Below are positions 1 to 9,600 of a stretch of DNA of 64,000 bases, one piece after another. Made by a program: the position numbers and the translations under genes. Positions within the stretch are counted from its first letter, which is position 1; each line of letters starts with the position of its first letter. The notes under the pieces were generated by a model that saw only the letters and a list, made by a program, of their open reading frames with translations, did no database searches and was not told where the DNA came from. This DNA is from Bombilactobacillus bombi. GTDB lineage: Bacteria; Bacillota; Bacilli; Lactobacillales; Lactobacillaceae. The stretch is from positions 124,001-188,000 of the forward strand of contig NZ_CP031513.1 in the NCBI RefSeq assembly GCF_003522965.1. Reading direction: 5' to 3'.

Positions 1-233
1 TGAAAAAGATTGAAGCACAAGCAGATCGGGAAAAAAAGTCAGTTATTAAAACTTGGTCACGTCGTTCTACTATTTTTCCAAGCTTTGTAGGTTACACGAT
101 TGCTGTTTATAACGGAAGAAAGCACGTCCCTGTTTATATTCAAGAAGACATGGTCGGCCATAAATTGGGTGAATTCGTTCCTACAAGAACATTTCATGGC
201 CATGGAAAAGATGATAAGAAGACTGGAGCATAG
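1..233 (+). CDS. rpsS: Ribosomal protein S19, 3' part
   Basis: Small-subunit protein S19, which binds the head of 16S rRNA near the A site. The window opens inside the gene; 76 residues are readable in frame from base 3 to a TAG at 231-233. Typical family segments are visible: '[20 protein letters not shown]', then 'GRKHVPVYI', '[15 protein letters not shown]' and the ending '[12 protein letters not shown]'. About 15 N-terminal residues lie outside the window. It is followed after 17 bases, including an AAAGGAG ribosome site, by rplV, the usual S10-operon order. Confidence 0.96.
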   Translation, partial: KKIEAQADREKKSVIKTWSRRSTIFPSFVGYTIAVYNGRKHVPVYIQEDMVGHKLGEFVPTRTFHGHGKDDKKTGA

Positions 234-250
234 AAAGGAGAGGTTAAACG

Positions 251-601
251 ATGGCAGAACAAATCACCAGTGCAACAGCTACTGCTAAGACAGTTCGTAT
301 TGCGCCTCGTAAGGCTCGCCTTGTGCTAGAGCTTATTAAAGGCAAGAGTGCTGCTGAAGCTATGGCAATTTTACAATTTACACCACGAGCTGGCTCACCA
401 ATCGTTGCTAAAGTATTAAAGTCAGCAATTGCTAATGCTGAGCATAATTATGATTTAGATGCTCAAAGTTTAGTAGTTAGTGAAGCATACGTCAATGAAG
501 GACCAACTTTGAAACGTTTTCGTCCACGGGCTAAAGGTTCAGCATCACCAATCAATAAGCGGACCAGCCATATTACGGTTGTCGTATCAGAAGAAGAATA
601 A
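251..601 (+). CDS. rplV: Ribosomal protein L22
   Basis: Large-subunit protein L22, which contacts all 23S rRNA domains and lines the exit tunnel through its beta-hairpin. The 116-residue product has normal family length. Family features seen are the start '[20 protein letters not shown]', '[17 protein letters not shown]', and the C-terminal hairpin region '[20 protein letters not shown]'. The ATG at 251 follows GAAAGGAG. It lies between rpsS and rpsC in one transcript. Confidence 0.97.
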   Translation: MAEQITSATATAKTVRIAPRKARLVLELIKGKSAAEAMAILQFTPRAGSPIVAKVLKSAIANAEHNYDLDAQSLVVSEAYVNEGPTLKRFRPRAKGSASPINKRTSHITVVVSEEE

Positions 602-622
602 ACTTAATAAGGAGGGAAAAAC

Positions 623-1306
623 GTGGGTCAAAAAATTAATCCTATCGGATTTCGTCTTGGAATCGTCCGTGATTGGGATTCTAAATGGTATGCTGACAAG
701 AAAGATTTTTCTAAATTTTTACTTGAAGATATCAAAATCCGTCGTTTTATTGAAAAAAGATTAGATAACGCCTCAGTTTCTCGCATTGAAATTGAACGTG
801 CTGCTAAAAAAATCAACGTTTCGATTCATACTGCTAAGCCAGGAATGGTTATTGGTAAAGGTGGATCTGAAGTTGAAAAATTACGTAAAGAAATTAATGC
901 CTTAACTGGTAAAAACATTCATATTAATATTGTTGAAATTAAAAAGCCTGATTTAGATGCTAAATTAGTTGGTGAAAGCATGGCTCGGCAATTGGAAGCT
1001 CGTATTGCCTTTCGTCGTGTTCAACGTCAAGCAACACAGCGTTCAATGCGTGCAGGTGCTAAAGGAATTAAAACTCAAATTTCTGGTCGTTTAAATGGTG
1101 CAGATATGGCCCGTGTTGAATGGCATACTGAAGGTACAGTTCCTTTGCATACATTGCGTGCTGATATTGACTATGCTTGGGTAGAAGCAGCTACAACTTA
1201 TGGTAATTTAGGTGTAAAAACTTGGATTTATCGAGGCGAAGTATTACCTGACAAGCCAAAGACAAATAATCATCACAACAATAATGGAGCGAAAGGAGGA
1301 AACTAA
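623..1306 (+). CDS. rpsC: Ribosomal protein S3
   Basis: Small-subunit protein S3, part of the mRNA entry channel. The 227 residues start '[14 protein letters not shown]' at a GTG (623) placed 8 bases after AAGGAGG. A KH domain with the '[12 protein letters not shown]' loop is at about residues 70-85, and the S3 C-terminal domain contains '[12 protein letters not shown]' and '[12 protein letters not shown]'. The last 15 residues are Asn/His/Gly-rich and not conserved. Only three bases separate the stop from rplP. Confidence 0.97.
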   Translation: MGQKINPIGFRLGIVRDWDSKWYADKKDFSKFLLEDIKIRRFIEKRLDNASVSRIEIERAAKKINVSIHTAKPGMVIGKGGSEVEKLRKEINALTGKNIHINIVEIKKPDLDAKLVGESMARQLEARIAFRRVQRQATQRSMRAGAKGIKTQISGRLNGADMARVEWHTEGTVPLHTLRADIDYAWVEAATTYGNLGVKTWIYRGEVLPDKPKTNNHHNNNGAKGGN

Positions 1307-1309
1307 TCG

Positions 1310-1744
1310 ATGTTAGTACCTAAGCGTGTAAAACACCGTCGTGAATTTCGTGGTAAAATGCGTGGTGCAGCTAAGGGTGGACGTGAAGTTACATTTGGAG
1401 AATATGGTTTGCAAGCCGTAGAGTCCCATTGGATTTCTAACCGTCAAATTGAAGCTGCCCGTGTTGCTATGACACGTTATATGAAACGTGGCGGTAAAGT
1501 TTGGATCAAGATTTTTCCTCACAAATCCTATACTGCTAAAGGTGTTGGGGTCCGGATGGGTTCTGGTAAAGGTGCACCTGCTGGATGGGTTGCTGCTGTT
1601 AAACGTGAAAAAGTTATGTTTGAAGTCGGTGGCGTTTCCGAAGAAGTTGCTCGTGAGGCATTAAGACTTGCATCCAACAAACTACCAATTAAAACTAAGT
1701 TTGTTAAGCGTGAGGAAGTAGGTGGCGAATCTGATGAAAACTAG
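1310..1744 (+). CDS. rplP: Ribosomal protein L16
   Basis: Large-subunit protein L16, near the peptidyl-transferase centre and A-site tRNA. It has 144 residues with '[19 protein letters not shown]', '[20 protein letters not shown]' and '[14 protein letters not shown]', all typical. The ATG at 1310 follows AAAGGAGG. Its 3' end overlaps the rpmC start by 11 bases, so the two are probably translationally coupled. Confidence 0.97.
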   Translation: MLVPKRVKHRREFRGKMRGAAKGGREVTFGEYGLQAVESHWISNRQIEAARVAMTRYMKRGGKVWIKIFPHKSYTAKGVGVRMGSGKGAPAGWVAAVKREKVMFEVGGVSEEVAREALRLASNKLPIKTKFVKREEVGGESDEN

Positions 1745-1931
1745 TGAAATTAGACAATTAACCACTGCTCAAATGCATGATAAAGAAAAGCAATACAAAG
1801 AAGAACTCTTTAATCTTCATTTTCAACAAGCTACTGGCCAATTGGAAAATACAGCAAGAATTAAAAAAGTTCGGAAAAATATTGCCCGCATTAAGACAGT
1901 ATTGCATCAGCAGGAATTAGAGAGTAAATAA
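1734..1931 (+). CDS. rpmC: Ribosomal protein L29
   Basis: Large-subunit protein L29, located at the tunnel exit beside L23. The ATG at 1734 gives a 65-residue product beginning '[14 protein letters not shown]', the normal L29 start. A GTG four codons upstream (1722) is open but would add residues the family lacks, so it was not chosen. The gene begins inside rplP. The C-terminal basic helix '[16 protein letters not shown]' is typical. Confidence 0.95.
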   Translation: MKTSEIRQLTTAQMHDKEKQYKEELFNLHFQQATGQLENTARIKKVRKNIARIKTVLHQQELESK

Positions 1932-1949
1932 CGAAAGGAGCGAAATTAA

Positions 1950-2225
1950 TTGAGCGAAACAGGTAGTACTCGTAACCATCGTAAGGTATATCAAGGACGT
2001 GTTGTTTCCGACAAAATGGATAAGACTATCACTGTTGTAGTTGAAACTTATAAGACACATCCTGTTTATGGCAAACGCTTCAGATACTCGAAGAAATTTT
2101 ATGCTCAAGATGATCAAAATGAAGCTAATGTTGGCGATATTGTTCGGATCATGGAAACTCGTCCGTTGTCCCGTTTGAAACGATTCCGTCTACTAGAAAT
2201 TGTCAAAAAGGGTGTTAGAGTTTAA
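1950..2225 (+). CDS. rpsQ: Ribosomal protein S17
   Basis: Small-subunit protein S17, a primary 16S rRNA binder with an OB fold. Translation starts at a TTG (1950) seven bases after AAAGGAG. The family core '[19 protein letters not shown]' and '[18 protein letters not shown]' is clear, and the C-terminus '[15 protein letters not shown]' is typical. It has 91 residues. Confidence 0.96.
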   Translation: MSETGSTRNHRKVYQGRVVSDKMDKTITVVVETYKTHPVYGKRFRYSKKFYAQDDQNEANVGDIVRIMETRPLSRLKRFRLLEIVKKGVRV

Positions 2226-2264
2226 TCTCAATACCATATTAAACTGTGAGAGGAGGATCCGATT

Positions 2265-2633
2265 TTGATTCAACAAGAAAGTCGTCTCCGAGTAGCTGAT
2301 AATTCAGGTGCTCGTGAAATCTTAACAATTAAAGTATTAGGCGGTTCAGGCCGGAAAGTTGCTAGTGTCGGTGACGTAATTGTTGCAACTGTCAAACAAG
2401 CAACACCAGGTGGCGTTGTCAAAAAAGGTGACGTTGTTAAAGCTGTTATTGTTCGTACAGTAGCTCGTTCTCATCGTCCTGATGGTTCTTATATTAGATT
2501 TGATGATAATGCTGCGGTGATTATTAATGCAGACAAGACTCCTAAAGGTACACGTATTTTTGGACCAGTTGCCCGTGAATTACGTGATAATGACTTTATG
2601 AAGATTGTGTCATTAGCACCAGAAGTATTGTAG
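2265..2633 (+). CDS. rplN: Ribosomal protein L14
   Basis: Large-subunit protein L14, which forms part of the inter-subunit bridge. It has 122 residues and begins at a TTG (2265), 7 bases after GAGGAGG: '[20 protein letters not shown]'. The '[14 protein letters not shown]' and '[13 protein letters not shown]' segments are signature L14 sequence. It is the first gene of the classical spc part of the cluster. Confidence 0.97.
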   Translation: MIQQESRLRVADNSGAREILTIKVLGGSGRKVASVGDVIVATVKQATPGGVVKKGDVVKAVIVRTVARSHRPDGSYIRFDDNAAVIINADKTPKGTRIFGPVARELRDNDFMKIVSLAPEVL

Positions 2634-2665
2634 AATTTGAAATTTTAAAAGGAGGTGCTCGAACA

Positions 2666-2932
2666 GTGTTTGTCAAAACCGGCGATAATGTTCAAGTCAT
2701 TGCAGGAAAAGATAAAGGTAAAACTGGTACTGTTATCCAAGCTTTTCCTAGAGCCAATAAGGTAACTGTTAAGGGCGTTAATATGATCAAGAAACACCAA
2801 AAGCCTTCACAAACAGAGCCTAATGGTGGAATTAAGGATGTTGAAGCTCCGCTCGATGCATCAAATGTCAAAGTTGTTAAAGCAGCCACAGAAGCTGCAA
2901 CTAAGAAATCTGCGGAAAAATCCGATAAATAA
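2666..2932 (+). CDS. rplX: Ribosomal protein L24 with a divergent tail
   Basis: Large-subunit protein L24, an assembly initiator that binds 23S rRNA through a KOW domain. The KOW part is normal: '[20 protein letters not shown]', then '[19 protein letters not shown]' and '[11 protein letters not shown]'. The protein is only 88 residues. The segment that usually follows in Bacillus-type L24 (…DP.TGE.TRVGYK…KVRVAKKSG) is missing and is replaced by an Ala/Lys/Glu-rich tail, '[16 protein letters not shown]'. Since rplE starts 26 bases after the stop, a simple frameshift cannot hide the missing part. The start is a GTG behind AAGGAGG. Confidence 0.93.
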   Translation: MFVKTGDNVQVIAGKDKGKTGTVIQAFPRANKVTVKGVNMIKKHQKPSQTEPNGGIKDVEAPLDASNVKVVKAATEAATKKSAEKSDK

Positions 2933-2957
2933 TTAGGAGAGGAGGTTCTTAACGAAT

Positions 2958-3500
2958 ATGGAAAATGCTTTACACACAAAATATGTTGAAGAAATCGTTC
3001 CGAGCTTAGTTAAAAAGTTTAATTACTCATCAGTAATGCAAGTTCCTCATATTGAAAAAGTTGTTTTGAACATGGGTGTTGGTGATGCAGTTTCAAATTC
3101 TAAAAATTTGGATAATGCAGTCGAAGAATTAACACTTATTTCTGGACAAAAACCTTTAATTACTAAAGCTAAAAAGTCAATTGCTGGTTTTCGTTTGCGT
3201 GAAGGTATGGCTATTGGTGCTAAAGTTACCTTACGTGGTGAAAGAATGTATGACTTCTTAGATAAATTAATCAATGTTTCTTTACCTCGTGTGCGTGATT
3301 TTCATGGTGTTAGTGCACGTGCTTTTGATGGTCGTGGAAATTACACTTTAGGTATCAAAGAACAGTTAATTTTCCCAGAAATTGATTATGATAAAGTCAG
3401 CAAGGTTCGCGGTTTAGATGTTGTCATTGTTACAACTGCTGCAACCGATGAGGAATCAAAGGAACTATTAACTCAAATCGGAATGCCATTTGCTAAATAA
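2958..3500 (+). CDS. rplE: Ribosomal protein L5
   Basis: Large-subunit protein L5, which binds 5S rRNA and contacts P-site tRNA. It has 180 residues. Family segments include '[19 protein letters not shown]', '[17 protein letters not shown]', '[19 protein letters not shown]' and '[19 protein letters not shown]'. The ATG at 2958 follows GAGAGGAGG with an 11-base gap. It lies between rplX and rpsN. Confidence 0.97.
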   Translation: MENALHTKYVEEIVPSLVKKFNYSSVMQVPHIEKVVLNMGVGDAVSNSKNLDNAVEELTLISGQKPLITKAKKSIAGFRLREGMAIGAKVTLRGERMYDFLDKLINVSLPRVRDFHGVSARAFDGRGNYTLGIKEQLIFPEIDYDKVSKVRGLDVVIVTTAATDEESKELLTQIGMPFAK

Positions 3501-3517
3501 AATAGGAGGTCAAGCTA

Positions 3518-3703
3518 TTGGCTAAGAAATCACAAATTGTTCGGAATCATCGTCCAGCAAAGTTTTCATCACAAGCTTATACACGCTGCGAACGCTGCGG
3601 TCGTCCACGTTCTGTTTATCGCGAATTTAAACTTTGCCGTATTTGCCTTCGTGAATTAGCACATAAGGGTCAAATTCCTGGTATGAGAAAAGCTAGCTGG
3701 TAA
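3518..3703 (+). CDS. rpsN: Ribosomal protein S14, zinc type
   Basis: Small-subunit protein S14 of the short, zinc-binding (type Z) class: 61 residues with two CxxC pairs in 'CERCGRP…CRICLRE' (about residues 24-43) that hold one zinc ion. The start is TTG (3518) after AGGAGG. The second half '[13 protein letters not shown]' is the usual end. This is the operon-borne S14; a zinc-free paralogue may exist elsewhere but is not in the window. Confidence 0.97.
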   Translation: MAKKSQIVRNHRPAKFSSQAYTRCERCGRPRSVYREFKLCRICLRELAHKGQIPGMRKASW

Positions 3704-3728
3704 AAATTTAAAAATAGGAGGTCAGCAA

Positions 3729-4127
3729 ATGTCTATGACAGATCCAATTGCGGATTACTTAACCCGTATTCGCAACGCGAACATGGTACGTCATGCTTCA
3801 GTAGAAGTTCCTGCTTCTAACATGAAGAAGAGTATCTCAGAAATTCTCAAACGTGAAGGCTTTATTCGCGATTATGAAGTTACTGAAGATCATAAGCAAG
3901 GTATAATTAAGATCTACTTGAAATATAGTAAAGATAACGAACGGGTAATTTCAGGTTTAAAGAAGATTTCTAAGCCTGGTTTACGTAATTATGTAAAAGC
4001 TGATGCTGTTCCTAAAGTCTTAAATGGCTTAGGTATTGCTATTCTTTCTACTTCTGAAGGTGTTATCACTGATAAAGAAGCACGGGCAAAGGATATCGGC
4101 GGCGAAGTTATTGCGTACGTTTGGTAA
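3729..4127 (+). CDS. rpsH: Ribosomal protein S8
   Basis: Small-subunit protein S8, a primary binder of 16S helix 21 and, in many bacteria, repressor of the spc operon. It has 132 residues with '[17 protein letters not shown]', '[19 protein letters not shown]' and the C-terminal '[20 protein letters not shown]'. The ATG at 3729 is 7 bases from AGGAGGT; the second ATG (3735) is a possible but less well spaced start. Confidence 0.96.
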   Translation: MSMTDPIADYLTRIRNANMVRHASVEVPASNMKKSISEILKREGFIRDYEVTEDHKQGIIKIYLKYSKDNERVISGLKKISKPGLRNYVKADAVPKVLNGLGIAILSTSEGVITDKEARAKDIGGEVIAYVW

Positions 4128-4157
4128 TCAAAATTATAATAAGGAGGTGCGCCAAGC

Positions 4158-4694
4158 GTGAGTCGTATTGGAAATAAACTCATTGATTTGCCTGAAAATG
4201 TTACCGTTAAGTTAGACGATAGTAAACATACAGTGACTGTTAAAGGACCTAAAGGTGAATTAACCAGACAAGTAAGCCCTAAAATTAAGATTACTCAAGA
4301 AGGTAATCAACTTAAGTTTGAACGTAGTAATGAAAATGACAAAGCAATTCACGGAACTACTCGTGCTAATGTCAATAATATGGTTATTGGTGTTAATGAA
4401 GGATTCCAAAAGAGCTTAGAATTAGTTGGTGTTGGTTATCGTGCTCAAAAGCAAGGTACAAAGTTAGTTTTAAACGTCGGCTATTCTAATCCAGTAGAAA
4501 TGGTTACACCAGAAGGTTTGACTGTTGATGTTCCATCTAATACACAAATCAACATCAGCGGCATTAGTAAGCAAGAAGTTGGTCAATTTGCTGCTGAAAT
4601 TCGTGATGTTCGTCCACCAGAACCTTATAAAGGTAAAGGTATTAAGTATGTTGATGAACATATTCGTCGCAAAGAAGGTAAGACTGGTAAATAA
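4158..4694 (+). CDS. rplF: Ribosomal protein L6
   Basis: Large-subunit protein L6, near the sarcin-ricin loop and factor-binding site. It has 178 residues, starting at GTG 4158 behind AAGGAGG: '[17 protein letters not shown]'. The second domain carries the signature '[20 protein letters not shown]'. It is followed by rplR after a 36-base gap. Confidence 0.97.
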   Translation: MSRIGNKLIDLPENVTVKLDDSKHTVTVKGPKGELTRQVSPKIKITQEGNQLKFERSNENDKAIHGTTRANVNNMVIGVNEGFQKSLELVGVGYRAQKQGTKLVLNVGYSNPVEMVTPEGLTVDVPSNTQINISGISKQEVGQFAAEIRDVRPPEPYKGKGIKYVDEHIRRKEGKTGK

Positions 4695-4730
4695 AACCAG
4701 TTAACTGATTAATTTTATGAGGTGAAAATT

Positions 4731-5087
4731 GTGATTACAAAACCAGATAAAAATAAGACACGTACTAAGCGTCATGCTCGTGTCCGTTCCAAAATCTCTG
4801 GTACTGCTGAGCGCCCACGCTTAAATGTATTTCGTTCTAATAAAAACATCTACGCTCAAGTTATTGATGACGTAGCGGGTGTCACGCTTGCAAGTGCCTC
4901 AACATTAGATAGTGAAGTTAAAGCTGGCAGCAAAACTGAACAAGCTAGTGAAGTTGGAAAGTTAATTGCTCAAAGAGCAGTAGCTGCAGGCAAGGAAAAT
5001 GTCGTTTTTGATCGTGGCGGTTACATCTATCATGGTCGGGTTCAAGCTTTAGCAGAAGCAGCCCGTGAAAATGGACTTAAATTTTAG
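4731..5087 (+). CDS. rplR: Ribosomal protein L18
   Basis: Large-subunit protein L18, a 5S rRNA binder. The GTG at 4731 gives 118 residues beginning '[19 protein letters not shown]', matching the family start, and sits 7 bases after GAGGTG. A GTG at 4722 lies within the ribosome site itself and was rejected. Other marks: '[20 protein letters not shown]', '[20 protein letters not shown]'. Confidence 0.95.
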   Translation: MITKPDKNKTRTKRHARVRSKISGTAERPRLNVFRSNKNIYAQVIDDVAGVTLASASTLDSEVKAGSKTEQASEVGKLIAQRAVAAGKENVVFDRGGYIYHGRVQALAEAARENGLKF

Positions 5088-5105
5088 AAAGGAGGAATAA
5101 GACTT

Positions 5106-5606
5106 ATGGCTTTTGTTGATCCATCTCAATTAGAATTAGAAGACCGTTTGGTTTCAATCAACCGTATTACTAAGGTTGTTAAAGGTGGTCGTCGTATGCG
5201 TTTTGCTGCGATTGTTGTTGTTGGTGACAAAAACGGACACGTAGGTTTAGGTACAGGTAAAGCACAAGAAGTGCCTGAAGCTATTCGTAAAGGCGTTGAC
5301 AATGCTCAAAAGAATTTAATTGAAGTTCCTCGAGTTGGTACAACTATTCCTCACGAAATTATCGGTAACTTTGGTGCTGGTAGTGTACTATTGAAACCCG
5401 CTGTAGCCGGTTCTGGTATTGCTGCTGGGGATTCAGTTCGTGCAGTAATGGAATTAGCAGGTATTGATGATATTACTACTAAGTCATTGGGACGTAACAC
5501 TCCTATTAATATGATAAGAGCAACAATTGATGGCTTATCAAGATTGAAAACATCTCAAGAAATTGCTAATTTACGTGGCATTTCAGTTGAAGAATTACAA
5601 GGTTAG
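5106..5606 (+). CDS. rpsE: Ribosomal protein S5
   Basis: Small-subunit protein S5, part of the mRNA helicase site and important for decoding fidelity. It has 166 residues with '[20 protein letters not shown]' and the double-stranded-RNA-binding-like region, then '[20 protein letters not shown]' and '[18 protein letters not shown]'. The ATG at 5106 follows AAAGGAGG. Confidence 0.97.
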   Translation: MAFVDPSQLELEDRLVSINRITKVVKGGRRMRFAAIVVVGDKNGHVGLGTGKAQEVPEAIRKGVDNAQKNLIEVPRVGTTIPHEIIGNFGAGSVLLKPAVAGSGIAAGDSVRAVMELAGIDDITTKSLGRNTPINMIRATIDGLSRLKTSQEIANLRGISVEELQG

Positions 5607-5617
5607 GAGAGCACACA

Positions 5618-5803
5618 ATGGCTAATAAAATTAAAATTACTTTAAAGCGTAGTGTTGCACACCGAATTCCCGCTCAACGTAAGGTTGCTAAAGAATTAGG
5701 TCTTGGCCGAGTAAATAGTTCAGTTGTTAAACCTGACAATGCGGCAATTCGTGGTGCAGTTTTAAAAATTGCTCATTTAGTTGATGTAGAAGAAGTTAAA
5801 TAA
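5618..5803 (+). CDS. rpmD: Ribosomal protein L30
   Basis: Large-subunit protein L30, 61 residues: '[19 protein letters not shown]', then '[20 protein letters not shown]' and the acidic end 'VDVEEVK'. The ATG at 5618 follows TAGGAGA; the gene starts 11 bases after rpsE. Confidence 0.96.
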   Translation: MANKIKITLKRSVAHRIPAQRKVAKELGLGRVNSSVVKPDNAAIRGAVLKIAHLVDVEEVK

Positions 5804-5825
5804 TTAAAGAGGAGGTGCCTTTAAA

Positions 5826-6266
5826 GTGAAATTGCATGAATTACAAACAAGTCCTGGATCTCGTCACTCACGCAAACGTGTGGGCCGTGGTACTTCATCT
5901 GGCTTTGGTAAGACTGCTGGTCGTGGTCAAAAGGGTCAATTAGCACGTAGTGGTGGTAAAACTCGTATTGGTTTTGAAGGTGGGCAAATGCCTTTATTCC
6001 GTCGGATGCCTAAACGTGGTTTTAATAACATTAACCGCAAAGAATATGCAATTGTTAATTTAGATGACTTGAACCAATTTCGAGCTGGTACTGAAGTTAA
6101 TGCGCGCGTCTTACTTGAGGCTGGAGTTATTAAGAAAGAACTTTCTGGTATTAAACTTTTAGCTAATGGTGAATTAAAGAAGAAATTAACTATTAAAGTA
6201 AATAAAGTATCAAAAGCTGCAAAAGAGGCAGTTGAAGCTGCAGGTGGAACAATCGAGGTGATTTAA
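5826..6266 (+). CDS. rplO: Ribosomal protein L15
   Basis: Large-subunit protein L15, a late assembly protein. It has 146 residues; the N-terminal Gly/Arg-rich extension that threads into 23S rRNA is present ('[20 protein letters not shown]'), followed by '[20 protein letters not shown]'. The GTG start at 5826 is 7 bases from GAGGAGG. Its TAA stop overlaps the secY ATG by one base. Confidence 0.97.
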   Translation: MKLHELQTSPGSRHSRKRVGRGTSSGFGKTAGRGQKGQLARSGGKTRIGFEGGQMPLFRRMPKRGFNNINRKEYAIVNLDDLNQFRAGTEVNARVLLEAGVIKKELSGIKLLANGELKKKLTIKVNKVSKAAKEAVEAAGGTIEVI

Positions 6267-7561
6267 TGCTAGGAACACTAAAAAATGCTCTCAAAGTCAA
6301 AGAAATACGAAAAAAAATCTTTTTTACGTTGTTTATTTTAGCGATTTATCGTTTGGGAGCACAAATTGCCGTTCCGGGTATTAATATTTCTGCGATGGAA
6401 AAGCTTAGTTCAACCGGATTAATTCCATTATTAGACACTGTTAGTGGTGGTGGTTTATCTAACTATTCCATATTCTCCATGGGAGTTTCGCCCTACATTA
6501 CTGCACAGATTGTTATCCAACTTTTACAGACTGACATTGTTCCTAAATTTGTTGAGTGGAGCAAACAAGGTGAAGTCGGGCGGCGTAAGTTAAATCAAGT
6601 GACACGTTATTTAACAATTGTTTTGGCTTTTATTCAATCAATTGGTATTACGGCTGGATTTAATGCCCTTAGTGGTATGGGATTAGTTTCAAAACCGAGT
6701 GTACAAACATTCATTACTTTGGGAATTATTATGACCGGTGGATCAATGTTGCTTACTTGGATGGGTGAACAAATTACTGATAAGGGTATCGGTAATGGTG
6801 TATCAATGATTATTTTTGCCGGAATTGTAGCCCGATTGCCTCATGGGTTATACCAGTTAGTTCATGAGCAAATTATAAGTGCTAAAGGCAGCGAACTTTT
6901 GATTAATATTTTATTCATTGTTATTATTCTAGTGCTTATTTTATTAGTTACTCAGTTTACTACCTATGTACAGCAAGCTAATCGAAAGGTGCCTATCCAA
7001 TATACTAGACGGGCAACTAGCGGTGGTTCTGAAAGTTATCTTCCACTAAAGGTTAATGTTGCTGGTGTTATTCCTGTTATTTTTGCGAGTTCACTAATTG
7101 TCACACCTTCTACGATTTTAATGGCCTTTCAAAAATCTCATGGTGGAGATACTTGGTTCCAAGTTTTGCAAAATATTTTTAGTTTGCAAACAACTACGGG
7201 CGCAATTGTATACACGGTTTTAATTGTTCTATTTACCTTCTTTTATGCATTTGTTCAAGTTAATCCAGAGAAATTATCTGAAAACTTGCAAAAACAAGGT
7301 GCCTATATTCCTGGGATTTGGCCAGGAAATGAAACAGTTAAATATGTTTCAGGGTTATTATTGCGTTTGTCTACTGTCGGATCAGTATTTTTAGGTTTGA
7401 TTGCCTTACTGCCACAGTTAGCAACTAATATATTTGGTTTACCACAGTCAATTGGCTTAGGTGGTACTAGTTTATTAATTGTTGTTGGGGTTGCAATTGA
7501 AGCAAATAGACAATTAGAAGGATTATTAATGAAGCGTGAATATGTTGGCTTTATTCGTTAG
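6266..7561 (+). CDS. secY: Protein translocase channel SecY
   Basis: Main pore subunit of the Sec translocon in the cytoplasmic membrane; works with SecE (47202-47378 here) and SecA. It has 431 residues with about ten hydrophobic spans. Seen: 'FTLFILAIYRLGAQIAVPGI' at the first span, the plug-like 'GGGLSNYSIFSMGVSPYITA', 'GIGNGVSMIIFAGI', and the C-terminal 'GGTSLLIVVGVAIEANRQLE'. The ATG overlaps the rplO stop (TAATG), with GAGGTG just upstream, so translation is likely coupled. Confidence 0.97.
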   Translation: MLGTLKNALKVKEIRKKIFFTLFILAIYRLGAQIAVPGINISAMEKLSSTGLIPLLDTVSGGGLSNYSIFSMGVSPYITAQIVIQLLQTDIVPKFVEWSKQGEVGRRKLNQVTRYLTIVLAFIQSIGITAGFNALSGMGLVSKPSVQTFITLGIIMTGGSMLLTWMGEQITDKGIGNGVSMIIFAGIVARLPHGLYQLVHEQIISAKGSELLINILFIVIILVLILLVTQFTTYVQQANRKVPIQYTRRATSGGSESYLPLKVNVAGVIPVIFASSLIVTPSTILMAFQKSHGGDTWFQVLQNIFSLQTTTGAIVYTVLIVLFTFFYAFVQVNPEKLSENLQKQGAYIPGIWPGNETVKYVSGLLLRLSTVGSVFLGLIALLPQLATNIFGLPQSIGLGGTSLLIVVGVAIEANRQLEGLLMKREYVGFIR

Positions 7562-7579
7562 TAATAAGGAGATAGCATA

Positions 7580-8236
7580 ATGAATTTAATGCTTATGGGA
7601 TTACCTGGTGCTGGTAAAGGCACTCAAGCAGAAAAAATTGTTGATAAATACCATGTCATTCATATATCTACGGGAGATATGTTTCGGGAAGCTATGGCTA
7701 ACAAAACTGCAGTCGGGTTAAAAGCTAAGTCATTTATTGATCAAGGAGAATTGGTACCTGATGAAGTTACTAATCAAATTGTTCAAGAACGCTTGGCACA
7801 ATCAGATGTTAATGAAGCAGGATATATGTTAGATGGTTTCCCACGGAATTTAGCTCAAGCTGAGGCTTTGGACCAGATTAACGCTAGTTTGAATAAAAAG
7901 CTTGATGCTGTGATTGATATTGATGTAGATCCCAAATTATTGGTTGAACGTTTGTCTGGTCGTTTCATTTGTCGAAAATGTGGAGCTACTTATCATAAGC
8001 TTTATAATCCACCCAAAGTTAAAGATACTTGTGATCGTTGTGGTAGCCACGATTTTTATCAACGTGAAGATGATCAACCAAAAACTGTTAAAAATCGCTT
8101 AGATGTAAATATTAAAATGAATACTCCATTAATTGATTATTATCAAAAGGCTGGAGTTTTAAAACGAGTCGATGGTGCGCAAGAAATTGACCAAGTATTC
8201 GCTCAAATTGATGCTTTTTTAAGTGAAATTAATTAA
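7580..8236 (+). CDS. adk: Adenylate kinase, zinc-LID type
   Basis: Converts ATP and AMP to two ADP. It has 218 residues. The P-loop '[10 protein letters not shown]' is at residues 7-16, the AMP site 'STGDMFR' follows, and 'LDGFPRN' is present. The LID carries a four-cysteine zinc site: CRKC at about 131-134 and CDRC at about 151-154, typical of Gram-positive enzymes. It follows secY by 18 bases in the standard secY-adk-infA order. Confidence 0.97.
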   Translation: MNLMLMGLPGAGKGTQAEKIVDKYHVIHISTGDMFREAMANKTAVGLKAKSFIDQGELVPDEVTNQIVQERLAQSDVNEAGYMLDGFPRNLAQAEALDQINASLNKKLDAVIDIDVDPKLLVERLSGRFICRKCGATYHKLYNPPKVKDTCDRCGSHDFYQREDDQPKTVKNRLDVNIKMNTPLIDYYQKAGVLKRVDGAQEIDQVFAQIDAFLSEIN

Positions 8237-8239
8237 TGC

Positions 8240-8269
8240 TTGGCAATACTTGTATTTGTATGGTATACT
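8240..8269 (+). promoter_or_regulatory. Sigma-A promoter ahead of infA
   Basis: TTGGCA (8240-8245), an 18-base spacer, and TATACT (8264-8269) preceded by TGG, which makes an extended -10. It begins four bases after the adk stop, so it would give infA-rpmJ-rpsM-rpsK-rpoA-rplQ their own transcript in addition to read-through. Inferred from sequence only. Confidence 0.65.
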
Positions 8270-8285
8270 CAGCTGGTGAATTTAC

Positions 8286-8313
8286 TAGTGAGTGCCACGC
8301 TCTCACTATTTTT
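8286..8313 (+). terminator. Attenuator-like hairpin in infA leader
   Basis: TAGTGAG (8286-8292) pairs perfectly with CTCACTA (8302-8308) around a 9-base loop and is followed at once by TTTTT. This is the form of a small intrinsic terminator, but it sits between the infA promoter and the infA start, about 17 bases after the predicted transcription start. It could attenuate transcription or simply end adk transcripts. Confidence 0.5.
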
Positions 8314-8347
8314 GTGTTCAGAGGGAAACGAGGAGGAGGATACTTTT

Positions 8348-8566
8348 TTGGCTAAAGATGATGTAATCGAAGTTGAGGGAACTGTTTCTGATACTTTGCC
8401 AAATGCAATGTTCAAAGTTAAATTAGAAAATGGTGCGACAATATTGGCACATGTTTCGGGAAAGATTAGAATGCATTATATTCGTATTTTGCCTGGTGAT
8501 AAAGTTACTGTTGAATTGTCACCATATGATTTGACTAAGGGACGTATCACTTACCGTTTCAGATAA
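8348..8566 (+). CDS. infA: Translation initiation factor IF-1
   Basis: Binds the 30S A site during initiation. The TTG at 8348 gives a 72-residue S1/OB-fold protein, '[20 protein letters not shown]…', ending 'GRITYRFR', which is the exact family length. Longer open frame upstream of it (from 8240) has no family support. The ribosome site GAGGAGGA lies 8 bases upstream. Confidence 0.96.
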   Translation: MAKDDVIEVEGTVSDTLPNAMFKVKLENGATILAHVSGKIRMHYIRILPGDKVTVELSPYDLTKGRITYRFR

Positions 8567-8617
8567 TAGTGTTAGTACAAAAAAGAGATCCGTCATTTAT
8601 AGATGGGAGGATTTAAT

Positions 8618-8734
8618 ATGAAAGTAAGACCATCAGTTAAACCAATGTGTGAACATTGCAAAGTTATTAAACGCAAGGGTCGCGTAATGATTATATGTTC
8701 AGCTGATCCAAAACATAAACAAAGACAAGGTTAA
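8618..8734 (+). CDS. rpmJ: Ribosomal protein L36
   Basis: Large-subunit protein L36, 38 residues: '[20 protein letters not shown]', then '[18 protein letters not shown]'. The zinc ligands Cys11, Cys14, Cys27 and His33 are all present. The ATG follows GGGAGG. It lies in the expected place between infA and rpsM. Confidence 0.96.
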   Translation: MKVRPSVKPMCEHCKVIKRKGRVMIICSADPKHKQRQG

Positions 8735-8754
8735 TAAAAGGAGGTTAATAACAT

Positions 8755-9120
8755 ATGGCACGTATTGCAGGTGTAGACTTACCTCGTGATAAACGAATTG
8801 TTATTGCGCTTACCTACATTTATGGCATTGGCAACACAACTGCACAGAAAATTTTGCAAAATGCCGGTGTATCCGAAGATGTTCGTACACGTGATTTGAC
8901 ACCAGATCAAGAAGAAAAAATTCGTGCAGAAGTTGACAGCGTCAAAGTTGAAGGTGACTTACGCCGTGAAATTAGCATGAATATTAAACGTCTACAAGAA
9001 ATTGGTTCTTATCGAGGCATGCGTCATCGTCGTGGTTTACCAGTTCGTGGACAAAATACCAAAAACAACGCTCGTACACGTAAGGGCAAAAAAACTAGCA
9101 TCGCTGGTAAAAAGAAATAG
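8755..9120 (+). CDS. rpsM: Ribosomal protein S13
   Basis: Small-subunit protein S13, which contacts P-site tRNA and forms bridge B1. It has 121 residues: '[20 protein letters not shown]' at the start, '[14 protein letters not shown]', '[20 protein letters not shown]' and the basic tail. The ATG at 8755 is 8 bases after AAGGAGG. Confidence 0.97.
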   Translation: MARIAGVDLPRDKRIVIALTYIYGIGNTTAQKILQNAGVSEDVRTRDLTPDQEEKIRAEVDSVKVEGDLRREISMNIKRLQEIGSYRGMRHRRGLPVRGQNTKNNARTRKGKKTSIAGKKK

Positions 9121-9141
9121 TTAGAGATAGGAGGTAAGCAC

Positions 9142-9531
9142 ATGGCAAACAAGAAGACAACGCGTAAGCGTCGTGTTAAGAAACATGTTGAAGCTGGAAT
9201 TGCTCATATTCATTCTACTTTCAACAATACAATTGTAATGATCACTGATGTTCATGGAAATGCAATTTCCTGGTCTTCGGCTGGAGCATTAGGTTTTAAA
9301 GGAAGCCGTAAGTCAACACCATTTGCAGCACAAATGGCTGGTGAAGCAGCTGCAAAGGAATCAATGGAACAAGGTATGAAAACAGTTGAAGTTGCTGTTA
9401 AAGGGCCTGGTTCTGGTCGTGAAGCTGCTATTCGTTCCTTACAAACAACTGGTTTAGAAGTTACCGCTATTAGAGATGTTACTCCAGTGCCACATAATGG
9501 ATCACGTCCTCCAAAGCGTCGTAGAGTATAG
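9142..9531 (+). CDS. rpsK: Ribosomal protein S11
   Basis: Small-subunit protein S11 of the platform. It has 129 residues: a basic N-terminus, '[20 protein letters not shown]', '[13 protein letters not shown]', and the end '[18 protein letters not shown]'. The ATG follows TAGGAGG. A 69-base gap without an obvious hairpin separates it from rpoA. Confidence 0.97.
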   Translation: MANKKTTRKRRVKKHVEAGIAHIHSTFNNTIVMITDVHGNAISWSSAGALGFKGSRKSTPFAAQMAGEAAAKESMEQGMKTVEVAVKGPGSGREAAIRSLQTTGLEVTAIRDVTPVPHNGSRPPKRRRV

Positions 9532-9600
9532 TTTTGACCTTGAGCAGAGAAATTTTTTTTGTTGCTAAAAATCGTTGTTGAAAGGGGCAAAACATAAATA

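Noticed and set aside
8240-8566. A 108-residue form of IF-1 from an upstream ATG
   Set aside because: It would start at the promoter and give a 36-residue extension unknown in the family; the TTG at 8348 has the ribosome site.
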